A DNA stretch of 64,000 nucleotides, taken from Pedosphaera parvula Ellin514. Lineage in GTDB: Bacteria > Verrucomicrobiota > Verrucomicrobiia > Limisphaerales > Pedosphaeraceae. Position numbers and translations under genes: made by a program. The stretch spans positions 45,552 through 109,551 of the forward strand of contig NZ_ABOX02000021.1 in assembly GCF_000172555.1 (NCBI RefSeq). Direction: 5' to 3'. Of this stretch, positions 20,533 to 30,800 are shown piece after piece (the stretch's first letter is position 1; every line of letters begins with the position of its first letter). Below the pieces are notes generated by a model that saw only the letters and a program-made list of their open reading frames with translations, made no database searches and had not been told where the DNA came from.

Positions 20533-21714
20533 TTATTCGACCACGTACACGGGGGTGCCGACGGTGACCAGTTTGATGAGGTATTCGGCATTCCAGTTAG
20601 CGAGACGGAAGCAGCCGTGAGATTCCGTGCGACCGACTTCCTCCGGTTTGGGGGTGCCGTGAATTCCATACCCTTGGCGATCAAGACCAATCCAGGCGAC
20701 GCCAACGGGATTGTTGGGGCCGGGAGGCAGGACAAGTTTGTGACCGATGCTTTGCGCTTCGGGTGATTCGGGAAAAATGGCGGGATCGAATGTGTAGTTG
20801 GGATTGGGAGCGACCACGGCGACATGGAGTTCACCCACGGGGCGCTTTTCCACGCGTTTGGCAATGCTGCATGGGAAGTGAACGAGCAGATTGGTTTCGG
20901 AGTCGAACGCTTCGAGCGTCTTGCCGGAGAGATGAATGCGCAGGAAAGCAGCTTTGGAATGAACTTCAGGATAATAGGAGTTGGGCACTTGAACGAGTGT
21001 TCCCGGAGTCACATTTGTCCAATTGATGTTGGGATTCAGTTTGCGAATGAAAGTTGGGCTGGCAAAACTTTTTTCGGCAACGAGTTCGACGATGTTTTCG
21101 TAATCGAGGGCGGTTTGCTGCGATTTACCGAGCCAAGTGGTGGCGACGGGTTGCAGACGGGCGAGATCATTGGAGGTGATGAGGTATTTTACGAAGGGAG
21201 TGTCTTCCAGAAGGAGATTGGTTTTGGTCAGTGCGTCCAATTCTCCATTGATGGGCAGGTGTGACTGTCGTTGGTAAGCCATCAAAGCGGCCTTGGTTTG
21301 AAAGCCGGATACGCCGTCCGCCGAGCCGGAAGAAATTCCGTGGTGCGCCAGGGCCAGTTGCAGCTCGAACGTGTTTTGGACCGGGCGGGGGAAGCGGTTC
21401 AGGTCAGCTGAAGAGAGGGGTTGCTCAACAAGGTTGGAACGAGTCACCACCATTGGTGGACTCTGGGTAATAACCACGGAGGCGCGGATTAGTTTGGGGA
21501 GAGCGTTGGTTGGTACTGAATGGCGAATCGGGGTGAGATCGGAGCGGGTCAAATGGGAGTTTGGGTCATTGGCGACGGGAGGGTTCTTTGAATGACTTCC
21601 CCCTTTCCACCATACCCAGCCGAGCAGGGCGACAAGCCCCACGGCCAGGAGCCAATACAAATGGTTGGAGGAATTACCTCCGGACTTCGCAGAATGTTTG
21701 GTCAAGCGCGGCAC
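20533..21714 (-). CDS. L,D-transpeptidase (YkuD) with PG-binding and LysM-like domains
   Basis: 393 residues. N-terminal membrane anchor (LYWLLAVGLVALLGWVWW), a peptidoglycan-binding type domain (about 110-170: LQLALAHHGISSGSADG, FQTKAALMAYQRQ), a LysM-like segment (about 195-245: ENIVELVAEKSF, PNINWTNVTPGTLVQVPN), and a C-terminal YkuD domain with GYGIHGTPKP and SHGCFRLANWN. The catalytic cysteine is about C368 with H366 two residues before. These enzymes form 3-3 cross-links in peptidoglycan or attach proteins to it, in the periplasm. Start is GTG. It is a single gene; the decayed transporter on the other strand ends 14 bases away. Confidence 0.92.
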   Translation of the reverse strand: MPRLTKHSAKSGGNSSNHLYWLLAVGLVALLGWVWWKGGSHSKNPPVANDPNSHLTRSDLTPIRHSVPTNALPKLIRASVVITQSPPMVVTRSNLVEQPLSSADLNRFPRPVQNTFELQLALAHHGISSGSADGVSGFQTKAALMAYQRQSHLPINGELDALTKTNLLLEDTPFVKYLITSNDLARLQPVATTWLGKSQQTALDYENIVELVAEKSFASPTFIRKLNPNINWTNVTPGTLVQVPNSYYPEVHSKAAFLRIHLSGKTLEAFDSETNLLVHFPCSIAKRVEKRPVGELHVAVVAPNPNYTFDPAIFPESPEAQSIGHKLVLPPGPNNPVGVAWIGLDRQGYGIHGTPKPEEVGRTESHGCFRLANWNAEYLIKLVTVGTPVYVVE

Positions 21715-21940
21715 GCGGAATAATAAACAGGGTTCCTCACGAAATACGACTCAAGAATTTGGTGAAAGATCGAAAAAATGAGTTTTATCGGACTCGGCCT
21801 TTCCGCTCAGTCGTCCATGCCGCCGGTTCGAGTTTGGGTGGAAGTAAATGGGGTGTTAAACCGATTTGCCTCCTCCCCGGTATTTGCGGAATATCGAATT
21901 ACCGGATGGCGGTTTAGCCTTATCATCCGGAGTTCGGTGA

Positions 21941-23167
21941 GTGACCATCATTGACCAGCAGATAAAGCCGGACGAAAATTTCAAAGCATGTAGGGAGCCA
22001 CGAAAGATGGAGCCAATCGAACAGCTTTTGGACATCGGGCAATCGGTCATCTGCCGAATAGGTGATGTCAAGATCGCAACGTCGTTACGAATTCAGCTGG
22101 CCAGGAAATATCATCGGGCCGGTTTAAGGGCACAGGCTGTCAGAGCCTTGAGCGAGGCCAGGGAATTCATTCCGCTTGTCCGGGAGAATTTCCTGCGAGC
22201 CTGTTTCCTGTGTGATATTGCCAGGGAGTTTTTATGGATGGAGTTTAAGCAGGAGGCGCTGGAGATGTTGCGGAGCGCTCATTCCGCTGCCGATCAAATT
22301 GTTGAGCAACCATTGAGAGCGATTTACCTGGGCGAAGTGGCTTATTTATATCACCAGACAGAGCAGGAGCAGTTGGCCAGGGAAATATTGTTCCGAATGA
22401 TCGCTCAGGCGGAGATGGAGGAGATGCCAGTGTTTGCCTATGGTTATTTGGAGCGAGCCAATTTCGGGTTTATCCGCATGGGGTGGGAGGAGGAAGCCTG
22501 GTCCGTCATGGCAAGGAATCAAGCATTCCCGTTCTTTAGTGAATTGGAGATGGGGACTTGCCGGGCATACATTGAAACGGGAATGAAAAACAAAGCCCTC
22601 GAGATAGCTCATCGAATGGCACTGGAGCGCCAGAATTCCCTGCTTTCGGTTATTTCCCTGGCGGGGATGTTTTTAGAAAGTGGGGATGCCGATGGAGCGC
22701 TTGAAATCGCTTCGAAATGCCGGGACAAGGCAACCAATGCTCGAGATGCAGAATTGAAGATGATCGCGAGTTGCAAGCTTGCCCTGGTTTATTTTTTGCT
22801 TGGGAACGAGTATGTTGCCCAGGAACTTTTATTTAGTGCCTCCCAGTCCTTCTCCCGGGAAGTCGCGGGCCCCAAAGCTGACAAGTTGTTGCAAACTCTG
22901 GCGGAAAGTTTTGCAAAGATTGATCTTTTTAGAACCGCATTGGCAACGGCGAATCGCATTGTTGGAAGCGATCTCAGACAGACGGCTCTGGAAAACATTT
23001 TGATTGCGCGGCTCGAAGCGGGGGCGGTTGGTGACTGCCTGCATATGATTCATTCCATTGGCAACGGCAGGGAACGCAGCGTATTTGTGGGTTTGCTTAC
23101 CAGCGGGTACAAGGAAAGGAGCGTTAATGAAACTGTGGGCCTGGTGGAGGCGCTCAAGGAGAGATGA
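21941..23167 (+). CDS. all-helical repeat protein of unknown function
   Basis: 408 residues from GTG at 21941, with GGAG eight bases upstream; an ATG at 22007 with AGGGAG upstream is an equal alternative. No signal peptide or membrane segment. The whole chain is helical hairpins of TPR/HAT type: ARKYHRAGLRAQAVRALSEA, WMEFKQEALEMLRSAHSAA, LARKY, YIETGMKNKALEIAHRMA, ESGDADGALEIASKCRDKA, LLGNEYVAQELLFSASQ. Such solenoids are usually protein-binding. Similar proteins of paired-helix repeats are common in this phylum but have no assigned partner. It converges on the small membrane protein just downstream (7 bases). Confidence 0.8.
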   Translation: MTIIDQQIKPDENFKACREPRKMEPIEQLLDIGQSVICRIGDVKIATSLRIQLARKYHRAGLRAQAVRALSEAREFIPLVRENFLRACFLCDIAREFLWMEFKQEALEMLRSAHSAADQIVEQPLRAIYLGEVAYLYHQTEQEQLAREILFRMIAQAEMEEMPVFAYGYLERANFGFIRMGWEEEAWSVMARNQAFPFFSELEMGTCRAYIETGMKNKALEIAHRMALERQNSLLSVISLAGMFLESGDADGALEIASKCRDKATNARDAELKMIASCKLALVYFLLGNEYVAQELLFSASQSFSREVAGPKADKLLQTLAESFAKIDLFRTALATANRIVGSDLRQTALENILIARLEAGAVGDCLHMIHSIGNGRERSVFVGLLTSGYKERSVNETVGLVEALKER

Positions 23168-23173
23168 GCCTCC

Positions 23174-23536
23174 TCATGATGAATGCCATAAGCCCTGCAA
23201 CCATTGGAGTAAAATATTCAAACCGGCTCTTAACGCAATTTGTTGACAATGCCAACCAATGAAAACAGCAGCCGTAACCGCCCACACGCCGAATGCATGA
23301 AAACCGCTGCGTAATGCCCCGCCATTCCACGCGCGCAGAAGCCAGAAACCGATCGCAACTGGAATGCCTACGAACAGATCCCACACCAGAATGCTACGGA
23401 AATCATCGGGACCGTCGATTCGGTAAACTAGCGAAAAAACGCACATAAGGACGCCAAATACCAGGAGCATGATCGCAAAAACAATTGTGATCATTCGAAT
23501 AACCCTTCGCCTCAAGAGTTTTCTCTCGTTGTTCAT
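23174..23536 (-). CDS. small multi-pass membrane protein
   Basis: 120 residues. A basic N-terminus (MNNERKLLRRRVIRM) is followed by about three or four membrane helices: ITIVFAIMLLVFGVLMCVFS, ILVWDLFVGIPVAIGFWLL, and FGVWAVTAAVFIGWHCQQ. No family recognised. ATG start. It overlaps no other gene and is convergent with the helical-repeat protein. Confidence 0.7.
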   Translation of the reverse strand: MNNERKLLRRRVIRMITIVFAIMLLVFGVLMCVFSLVYRIDGPDDFRSILVWDLFVGIPVAIGFWLLRAWNGGALRSGFHAFGVWAVTAAVFIGWHCQQIALRAGLNILLQWLQGLWHSS

Positions 23537-23770
23537 GTGTCCAAAAAGCCAAGTTCAGCGAACCGACCTGTAGCACGTGTGGATTTCTATCACGGAGGAA
23601 TGGCAAGTTCGATGGATTGCCTGATTGGGCGGCATTATCATTTCTTGGTGGATTTCCTGGAACATGGATTAATCTTTCCGGCCCGATTGTGCTCCTGGAC
23701 AAGCAAAAACGTCAACAAATTGCAGAGTCGTGCAGGTTTTTGGAAGATCGGAGATAAGCGAATGCCGATT

Positions 23771-25597
23771 TCATCCTCTGCTTCCCGTGATCATCGGTTG
23801 GCCTCGGTTGTCGGTACGGAACGTGAAATTGAAAAGAGGGATTTTTTTAGTCCCGTCGGATATTTGCCCTGAAATGCGATAAGTTGTTCTTGGGCGCAGG
23901 CTCAGGTTCTCAGGGAAGGCGTAATCGCTTTCGCAGGAGGTGCTCCTGGCACTGGAGAGTGGGCGAGTGATCGTCAGATGCCGTTCGAAGCGATTGCCGG
24001 GTTCGTAATCTCCCCGGCGAATTTGCACGGGCTGGATTTTCTCAATTGTGATCTCGAGTGGAGCATTGCTATCGATGTTGGCAAAAGCGGACGTCCAAAC
24101 TCGCAGGCAAACTTCCTTGCTTGGAAGCAGCTTGCAATTCGGGGTCGGTAGCTCCGACGAGTTTGTCGTCGTCGCAACAGTATTTGCGGGAATCCATTCG
24201 ACACCGTTTTCCCCACGAGGATCTCGCCGTTCTTTAAACCCGTCAAAGAGCGCAGCCACCCGGCTGGATGACGTGTCCTGAGTTGGCGCAAAACTGCTCA
24301 GCAGAATTCCGTTTGAGTTGAGGTCATCGAGGGCGCCATGAGTGCCGCCCGAGGTTGTCAGGGCGACGCCTCGTTGGATGAGCCATCCGTCGTGAACGTA
24401 GCCGTTTTTCAGACTGACAATGATTGAGGCCGGGTTGAGCACCGCTTGTGTGTGACCGTGGACAATTCGCTCCAGTGCCAGCGGATAGCGATGGGCGAGG
24501 GTCTCAGTCATCCAGGCATCGGCTGTGGCAAAGCCGTCGGAGTCGAGGGCATTCCTTTTTGCAAGGGCTTCGATCACTGGCCGGTAACCGATTGGGTCAC
24601 CGATCTCGGTTGAATAGCGAAACGAGCTGCGGGCGGGATTCCAGTCGATGGTAGCCCTTTCGGCTTTCGAATTCATGATGAGAAAGCGGTTGGTCTGATC
24701 GGGGATGCGAGCCGTCACAACATCGACGCCTTTCAGATGCGAGAGCAATTGGACGAGTGTTTCAGTTTCGCCTGGTGAATTATGGATTTCCACCCAGGAC
24801 TCGATCCCCGCGGTTGGCAGGACAACGTCTTTTGAGTTCCTGATGGAGGTCGTGATTCGGTAGCCGGCCTTGTTCAAGAAGCGCCGGACGGCGACGCGGT
24901 TGCCGTCGGTGGCGTGATTATTTCCGTGATCGGACAGTAGCAGTATTTCGAGTTCCCGTCCTTCGCGTAACCGATAAACATCGCGCAGTTGCTGGAGTTT
25001 TGCATCGAGCGCGCAGAGCATGGCGAAGATATCGCCGTATAAGTGTTGCGCGCTGTCGGTCGAATGAATCAGGGCGTAGTAGTTGGTCGGGCCGTCATGC
25101 GTTTGAAGAAAGTCTTCAACCATGGCGTTCAACTCGTATTGAAATGCGCGTTGCGGAGCGATGTAGCTCAGGAACCGGCCGAGACCGCCGTCCATTTGCC
25201 AGGTCATCTGTTTTTCGTAATCCTCCGAGGTGATTACGCCGTTGAGGGAGATTTCGGAGTTTCGGATCGCATCGAAATAAGTGCGTTGATAACCGGGCGG
25301 CGGTTGGTTCGCCAGAATCTCGCTCCAGGAGGGATCGCTGATGGAGGGAAACGTCCCGACCATGCGACTGACCGGGAAGTAACCATGATCAAAGCCTTGT
25401 CGATGGAACTGGCGACCGTGAATATCTTTGTAAGTGACGCCTTCCTGCAACGCTTGCATGTCGCGATAAGAAACTCCGTCCACCAGCAGGATCAATCGCC
25501 TGGGCGGCGCGGCCCCGCAGGCTGTGGGAAGTATCTGAAAAGCCAACACGCAAAGCAGGACGAGCCAGCTCACGTTTTTGCTCAGGTGATACGACAT
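23771..25597 (-). CDS. secreted type I phosphodiesterase/alkaline-phosphatase superfamily enzyme
   Basis: About 608 residues from the ATG at 25597, which starts a signal peptide (MSYHLSKNVSWLVLLCVLAF...TACGA, possibly a lipobox). All metal-site motifs of the nucleotide pyrophosphatase/alkaline-phosphatase fold are in order: LILLVDGVSYRD, the nucleophile region TFPSISDPSW, LIHSTDSAQHLYGD, LLLSDHGNNHATDG and GGTHGALDD. So a two-metal phosphodi- or monoesterase outside the cytoplasm is likely; the substrate is not evident. A C-terminal beta region (about 480-600) has YRISGQISDGT and is an added domain. An ATG at 25621 is a less likely start. Confidence 0.85.
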   Translation of the reverse strand: MSYHLSKNVSWLVLLCVLAFQILPTACGAAPPRRLILLVDGVSYRDMQALQEGVTYKDIHGRQFHRQGFDHGYFPVSRMVGTFPSISDPSWSEILANQPPPGYQRTYFDAIRNSEISLNGVITSEDYEKQMTWQMDGGLGRFLSYIAPQRAFQYELNAMVEDFLQTHDGPTNYYALIHSTDSAQHLYGDIFAMLCALDAKLQQLRDVYRLREGRELEILLLSDHGNNHATDGNRVAVRRFLNKAGYRITTSIRNSKDVVLPTAGIESWVEIHNSPGETETLVQLLSHLKGVDVVTARIPDQTNRFLIMNSKAERATIDWNPARSSFRYSTEIGDPIGYRPVIEALAKRNALDSDGFATADAWMTETLAHRYPLALERIVHGHTQAVLNPASIIVSLKNGYVHDGWLIQRGVALTTSGGTHGALDDLNSNGILLSSFAPTQDTSSSRVAALFDGFKERRDPRGENGVEWIPANTVATTTNSSELPTPNCKLLPSKEVCLRVWTSAFANIDSNAPLEITIEKIQPVQIRRGDYEPGNRFERHLTITRPLSSARSTSCESDYAFPENLSLRPRTTYRISGQISDGTKKIPLFNFTFRTDNRGQPMITGSRG

Positions 25598-25760
25598 TCC
25601 GAAGCCCCGAAGGAAAGTCATGTGACAGTCAACATCGGATTCGGTGTGGGTGTCGAGGGGGAATACTACCCATTGTGGGGTGGGATGCAGTTGAACGAGC
25701 GGACGACGTCCCCTTCAGAATGGTGGTGGGTACTGACCAAAGGGAAAGGTTTTTAAAGGC

Positions 25761-25847
25761 GATTTGTTTCTGGAAGCGAGAGGTTGTTCCGATCGGACGT
25801 TGGCTCGTGGTCCTACTTCGATATAAATACCAGGATCGGCCTCTTTT
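25761..25847 (+). repeat. left copy of 87-bp direct repeat
   Basis: Highly similar to 27235-27322: both share TTTGTTTCTGGAAGC, then GATCGGACGTTGGCTCGTGG and a CTAC...TAAATA..CAGGATCG end. The two copies bracket the PhaC-like hydrolase gene. The last part belongs to the wider dispersed motif near GTGTAAATA. Confidence 0.85.
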
Positions 25848-25857
25848 CGGCGGCTTA

Positions 25858-26940
25858 CTATTCTTGCTCCTGTATCCAGCGCACTATTGCGGGCCATAAC
25901 GTCCGATGCGCTGTTCTGCCCACCAACATGCCTACGTGCTGCAGGCACACACCCACATCTCCCTCGTACCAGAGCCAGCGTTTCCGCCGACTGCCAACGG
26001 CCTGATAAAACGGGTGCATGCTGGCCGGCGGAGCCACCGCCGATTGCCGCTCGGCCACGTTCAGGAGCGGCATGGTGACGGAGGTTGGCTTCGCCCATTT
26101 TCCCGCGATTTCCAATGTGCCACGCAGGAAACGGTCCTCCCTGTAGAGCAGCTCAACAATTTCTGCAAAGAACCGCCGCGCCAGGGGCAACTCATCATCG
26201 GTCCAACGTTCCACGCGGAGATGAGTGCGGCGGCGTTGCGGCTCCGGCAGACTGGCCAGCCCATCCAGCCACCGGGAATACAAAAAAGCGCCCGGAGCAG
26301 CCAGCAGACTGGCGACATCCAGCACGGAACCAGGCACGTTGCCGGCACGCCGGGGTAAAGCAATTGCCTGCGGGAGGTTGGCCACCATGGAACTGAGGCA
26401 GTCCACCCCGGGACCAAAGTGCAGCGGTGCCCCCAGCAACACCAGACCGGCAACCCGTTCGGGGTGCAGCGCGCAAAAAATAGCCGCCAAGGTACCGCCC
26501 AGGGAATGGCCAACCAGGAAAACCGGATGCGACCCGATTTCTCCCTCGATGGCCTGCAGGCATGCGAGGATTAGTTGATGACCATACTCAGCCAGGCCGT
26601 AGTCTTGCTCGCCAACTCCAGGTTCCTCCCACTGGGCCAAATAAACAGACAGATTGCTGCGTATCAATTGTTGGATAACGCTGACGTCAGGGGCCAGATC
26701 CCAAATATAGGACCGTTTGATGGGGGCTGGCACAATCAGGACGGCGAGCTTTGCGTCTTCAGGTTGGGTATAGGCGCGTAGCGTCAATACGGGCTTGCGC
26801 AAGAGCACATGCGACGGGCTCTCGCAGGGGCCTCCTCCACAACGCTCGAGCCAGCGACCATGCCATCGACGCCATTGGTCCATCTGCTCGAAAGGAGCCC
26901 AGGGCGATCCGCACAGCATGGGAAAGGATGAATCTTCCAT
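25858..26940 (-). CDS. PhaC-like alpha/beta hydrolase
   Basis: About 360 residues from the ATG at 26940, which has AGGAGAG just upstream; an upstream in-frame start at 26997 is less likely. The alpha/beta fold shows VLIVPAPIKRSYIWDL, LAQWEEPG, the nucleophile elbow FLVGHSLGGTLAA (about S146), and the C-terminal HVGMLVGRTAHRTLWP, which is the histidine region typical of polyhydroxyalkanoate synthase subunit PhaC. PhaC has a cysteine nucleophile (GxCxG); here it is serine, which suggests an esterase, lipase or depolymerase relative rather than a polymerase. Cytosolic. It is flanked by an 87-bp direct repeat, so the unit may have moved or duplicated as a block. Confidence 0.8.
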   Translation of the reverse strand: MEDSSFPMLCGSPWAPFEQMDQWRRWHGRWLERCGGGPCESPSHVLLRKPVLTLRAYTQPEDAKLAVLIVPAPIKRSYIWDLAPDVSVIQQLIRSNLSVYLAQWEEPGVGEQDYGLAEYGHQLILACLQAIEGEIGSHPVFLVGHSLGGTLAAIFCALHPERVAGLVLLGAPLHFGPGVDCLSSMVANLPQAIALPRRAGNVPGSVLDVASLLAAPGAFLYSRWLDGLASLPEPQRRRTHLRVERWTDDELPLARRFFAEIVELLYREDRFLRGTLEIAGKWAKPTSVTMPLLNVAERQSAVAPPASMHPFYQAVGSRRKRWLWYEGDVGVCLQHVGMLVGRTAHRTLWPAIVRWIQEQE

Positions 26941-27234
26941 TTTCTCTCCTGATCTGGGGCACACAAACCAACAACGATCCCGTAACCCGCTGTACAAAAC
27001 TTCGACCGCTTTGGTTGGGAAGCAAGCAGTGAAGGAGATGTTTACCCGGGTTGCAAACAGAGCCTATCCAAGCCGAGTGCCCGGCCTGGGAACATCAGCG
27101 TGGGTGAATGTAAAGGTTTCATGGTGATGCTTGGCTACGCCTATTGAATGACAGCTGTGGCACACGAGTAGAAAAAGGAAGGGAATCAGCGACTTGCTGG
27201 CAAACCAGAAAGGCTATTCTGCGTTGACTACGTC

Positions 27235-27322
27235 AATTTGTTTCTGGAAGCAGGGAGTTGTTTCGATCGGACGTTGGCTCGTGGCCCTACTTTAGTGTAA
27301 ATAGCCAGGATCGCCCTCCTTT
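27235..27322 (+). repeat. right copy of 87-bp direct repeat
   Basis: Partner of 25761-25847, same orientation, about 1.47 kb away. The distal half carries TTTAGTGTAAATAGCCAGGA, a close match to the dispersed element at 50812, 52651 and 58867. Confidence 0.85.
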
Positions 27323-27368
27323 ATCTCCGGCTAGACTGTTACCCATCACTCCGGTTCATACCCCTCAT

Positions 27369-27695
27369 TTAAAAGAGTTCCCATGTAATGCCTTTTTCGT
27401 GAGGTTGAACTTTGACATCAACCGCAAAATCTTTACAAAGTTCCTCTTTCAGCCGCCTTCCCAATTCCTCCCCCGTGCGCTTAAACTCCTCTCTTATGGA
27501 TTCGTTCGGAAAGCCAGATTTTGCCGGATCATCAAGATTGAGGGTGCTGTCGTACCACTCAGCCCATTTCGCTAAGTCTCGACGCAAATTATTTGAAAGG
27601 GGCAAATCCTTTGGATTGATGTTTCCCACAGTGCCGGGTGGTGCCTCCCACAAAGGGAAGCACTGATAATCTGCCATTAGTTTAATTCTTCTCAT
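27369..27695 (-). CDS. small conserved hypothetical protein
   Basis: 108 residues starting MRRIKLMADYQCFPLW, a beginning I recognise from a family of short hypothetical proteins that runs on to VGNINPKDLPLSNNL, AEWYDSTLN and DPAKSGF. No signal peptide or membrane segment; rich in charged residues. Function unknown; small genes of this kind often sit singly in accessory regions. ATG start. Confidence 0.7.
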   Translation of the reverse strand: MRRIKLMADYQCFPLWEAPPGTVGNINPKDLPLSNNLRRDLAKWAEWYDSTLNLDDPAKSGFPNESIREEFKRTGEELGRRLKEELCKDFAVDVKVQPHEKGITWELF

Positions 27696-27897
27696 GGATG
27701 TCCCGCCGGGTTTGCTCCCACAATATAGCTGCCTACAGCTAAAGGTTGTTCCATAGTATTTACACTACTTTCCAATCTTCTCATTTTCGTTTTGGTTTTC
27801 TTTGGGCCCAGTATAAACGGTGCTGACGTGGGTCCAAGTGCCCATGTCAGGCGTTAGGCACCACTCAATCCAAAGGCCCGCTGTGAGGCGGCGCGGC

Positions 27898-30800
27898 TTA
27901 TTGTTGCGGTTGCCAGATGCGCAGGTTGATGAACTGGTTGGTGGAGGTCGAGTAGGGAGCGATTATTTGTAACTTTACCGTTTCCGTCAGGCCGTTGCCA
28001 TCGTCCGTCACCTTTAATTCTTCGAGGTAATTGGTGCCGGTGTTCCAGGAAAACAGGTCATTGGATATGAAAATTCCGTACAGCACGTCGGTCGGTTGGA
28101 AGCGACGCTGGTAGGCCACGGTAATGTGGGGTTGTCCATCGCGGGGATCCACTTCGATGGCGGTGGCTACGGGTGCGTTGGTTTCGCCGGCCTTGGGATC
28201 CCGGTTCAAGGCATATTCGCCGAAATTAATCAGGCCATCGTGATCGAAGTCCGCCCTGGCGCCGCTTAGCAGCGGGAAGGTCAATTCCTCCAGCGAGAAA
28301 TGTGCGATCGTCCATACTCCATAAGGCGAGTCGTGGATGGTCACTGTGGCTGTGCCGCTGACGATGGTGTACGCCACATTGCTGACCACGTTTGCTATCA
28401 GTGGTTCATCGCCTTCGGTGCGATCATCCAGGAACGGCGTCACGGTGAGAGTAACCGTATCCACGTCCTTCGGAAGCGTGACGATATTGGTTAGGAGGAC
28501 GCAATCCACGCCGTTGCTGGCGATGCCGCTGTACTCCAGATAAACGTTGAGCGGGAAACCTGTATCGCCAACGCGCTGAATTGTGAATTGACCTTCATCC
28601 GGCCCCAACTCGGAGGCGTCGGGATCGGATGCGTAGAGGTAAATGGAGGTGGGCTCGGTGACGTTCACGATGACATCATCGAAAACCTTGACCTGTCCAT
28701 CATCGGAAATGAGACGAATAATGTTGGTGCCCAAAGTCTGGAACACAAAGGTATTGGTCGGGCTGTTGGGATTGGTGAACACAACTGGGTTGGTGGTAAC
28801 AACGGTCCAGACATTACTCAGCAAGGCGGGTGGATTCGGCTTTCCGTCATCACTAACAGTGGGATCGATCTCAACTGGCAGGTTGATTTGCACTGTCAAA
28901 TCGGGGCCGGCATCCACGACGGGAGCGAGGTTCGTGGGCGGCATGGCGGCCAGGATGGCCACTTCGCTGGCATTCAACGGACGTGAGTAAACGCGGATAT
29001 CGTCCAGCAAACCGTTCCATGAATTGGTGCCATCGGCCGGGCCTTTGCCGGCGATGAATTGCAGACAGTTCGTCAAAAATCCTGCGCCAATGAGAGGCGG
29101 GAAGGTGGGCGTGTCCTGGCGGCCATTGATGAACATGGTCGGAGGACTGCCATTGGTCCAGGTCAGGGCAAGGTGCTGCCATTCGTTTGTCGTGACGTTG
29201 CTGGCGCTCACGTAGCGCGCAGCTCCCTTCCTGCCGGGAATCGTTGCTTCGATGACGTTTGTTCCGTGGCTGCGGGCATCGAACGTCTTCGAGCGCAGGC
29301 CAAATGTTTTGTTCGTGCCGCCGGAGTCGTCAGCGGAGATGAAGCCACGGTCGGAATTTGTGGTGGCCGATTTGATCCACATGGAGAGAGTCAACGCCTT
29401 TAGACCGTTCAGGAAATGGGAATTGGTGGCTTCCGTTACGAACGCGTTTGTGCCGCCAAAGCCGAGCGCGCCTTGCGCGACCCCGTTCGCCACCCAATTG
29501 GTGGTTCCGAACACGACGCCGTTGCGGCCTGAGCCGGAGGTGTCGAGCGCGTTGGTACCACTGCCATCGTTCAAAGTCCAATACAAGAGATCGGGCGCCA
29601 GCGTGGTGTCCGCATTCACGACCACGGTGATGTTCGTGCGAGTTCTCAATTGTCCGTCGTCCGCCGTCAATTGCAGTACGTAGACGCCGTTGTTATAGAA
29701 GTGCACCGCCGTGCTCGCAGCGTTCGTGTTGTCGAACGCGTACGTGTCCAGGCGGGTCAGGTTGGTCCAGGTATAGGTCAATGCGTTTGTGCCGCCATCA
29801 TCGGTGGCGGTGGCTTCGAGTATCATGCCCGCATTGGTGCCAGTCATGGTAAGGAAAACGATGTTGGTGGTTGGACTGTTGAGGTTCACGACGGGGAACT
29901 CGTTGGTGCCCACATCATCGATGGTAACCAGAACATTGCTCGTGCCGATAATGGTGTAGGTGGCTGGATTGGGCTGCAAGGTGGCGGTAACGGTTTCGGT
30001 ACCTTCGATGACAAGGTCATTGGTCGGGGAGATGGTGAGATCGATCGAGGTGACGCCGCAGCAGAAGAGCACGTTGGTCTGGAAGGGGGGATAATCCACG
30101 CCAAAGGTGGCAGTGCCACCAATGGTCACATACGCAGTGACATCAATTTCGGGATCGCCGCGTCTCTTGATCGTGATGATGCCTGGTTGTTCGCCATTTT
30201 CGGAGGCATTGGTGGAGGTGCCGATCAATTCCAGCATGGGCATATTGTCATCGATAATAACTGTTCCGCCCGCGGGAGAACTGATGGTGTAGGCGGGGTT
30301 GCTGAGCAATGTGAGTGTCAGAGTAACGGGGCCTTTGGGCACGTAATCCGAGTGTGGAATGATTGGCAGCGTGTTGGTAAGCTGGCCGGCGGGGATGATG
30401 AAGAAATTGGTGATGGCAAAATAATCCACGCCGTTGCTGGCCGTGCCGCTGATGGCGTAGAAGACCTTGAGGTCAGTGTTGGTGGAGCCAAAGCGGCTGA
30501 AAGTGAATTCGCCAGGGTCCGGTCCCACTTTGGAAGCGGCAAAATCAGTTGCCTCCAGGCGCACGCTTTGTTGGTTGTCCTGGATGATGACTGTTGCACA
30601 TGAAGGATAGAGGACCTGGTAGCTGCTGTTGTCGGTGAGCGTCACGATGACGGATTCCTCGCCTTCGACCAAGTTGTCGGTCAATGGGGTGACTGGCAGA
30701 GTGAAGGTGGATTTGCCTACAGGAATGGTTATGACGTTGGGGAGCGTCGCGTAATCCACTCCGTTGCCCGCTGTGCCTGTGACGGTGAAGGAGACTGGCA

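Noticed and set aside
29650..30603. Plus-strand frame opposite the Calx-beta/LamG part
   Set aside because: Antisense shadow, same reason as above; the real gene's domain repeats are on the minus strand.
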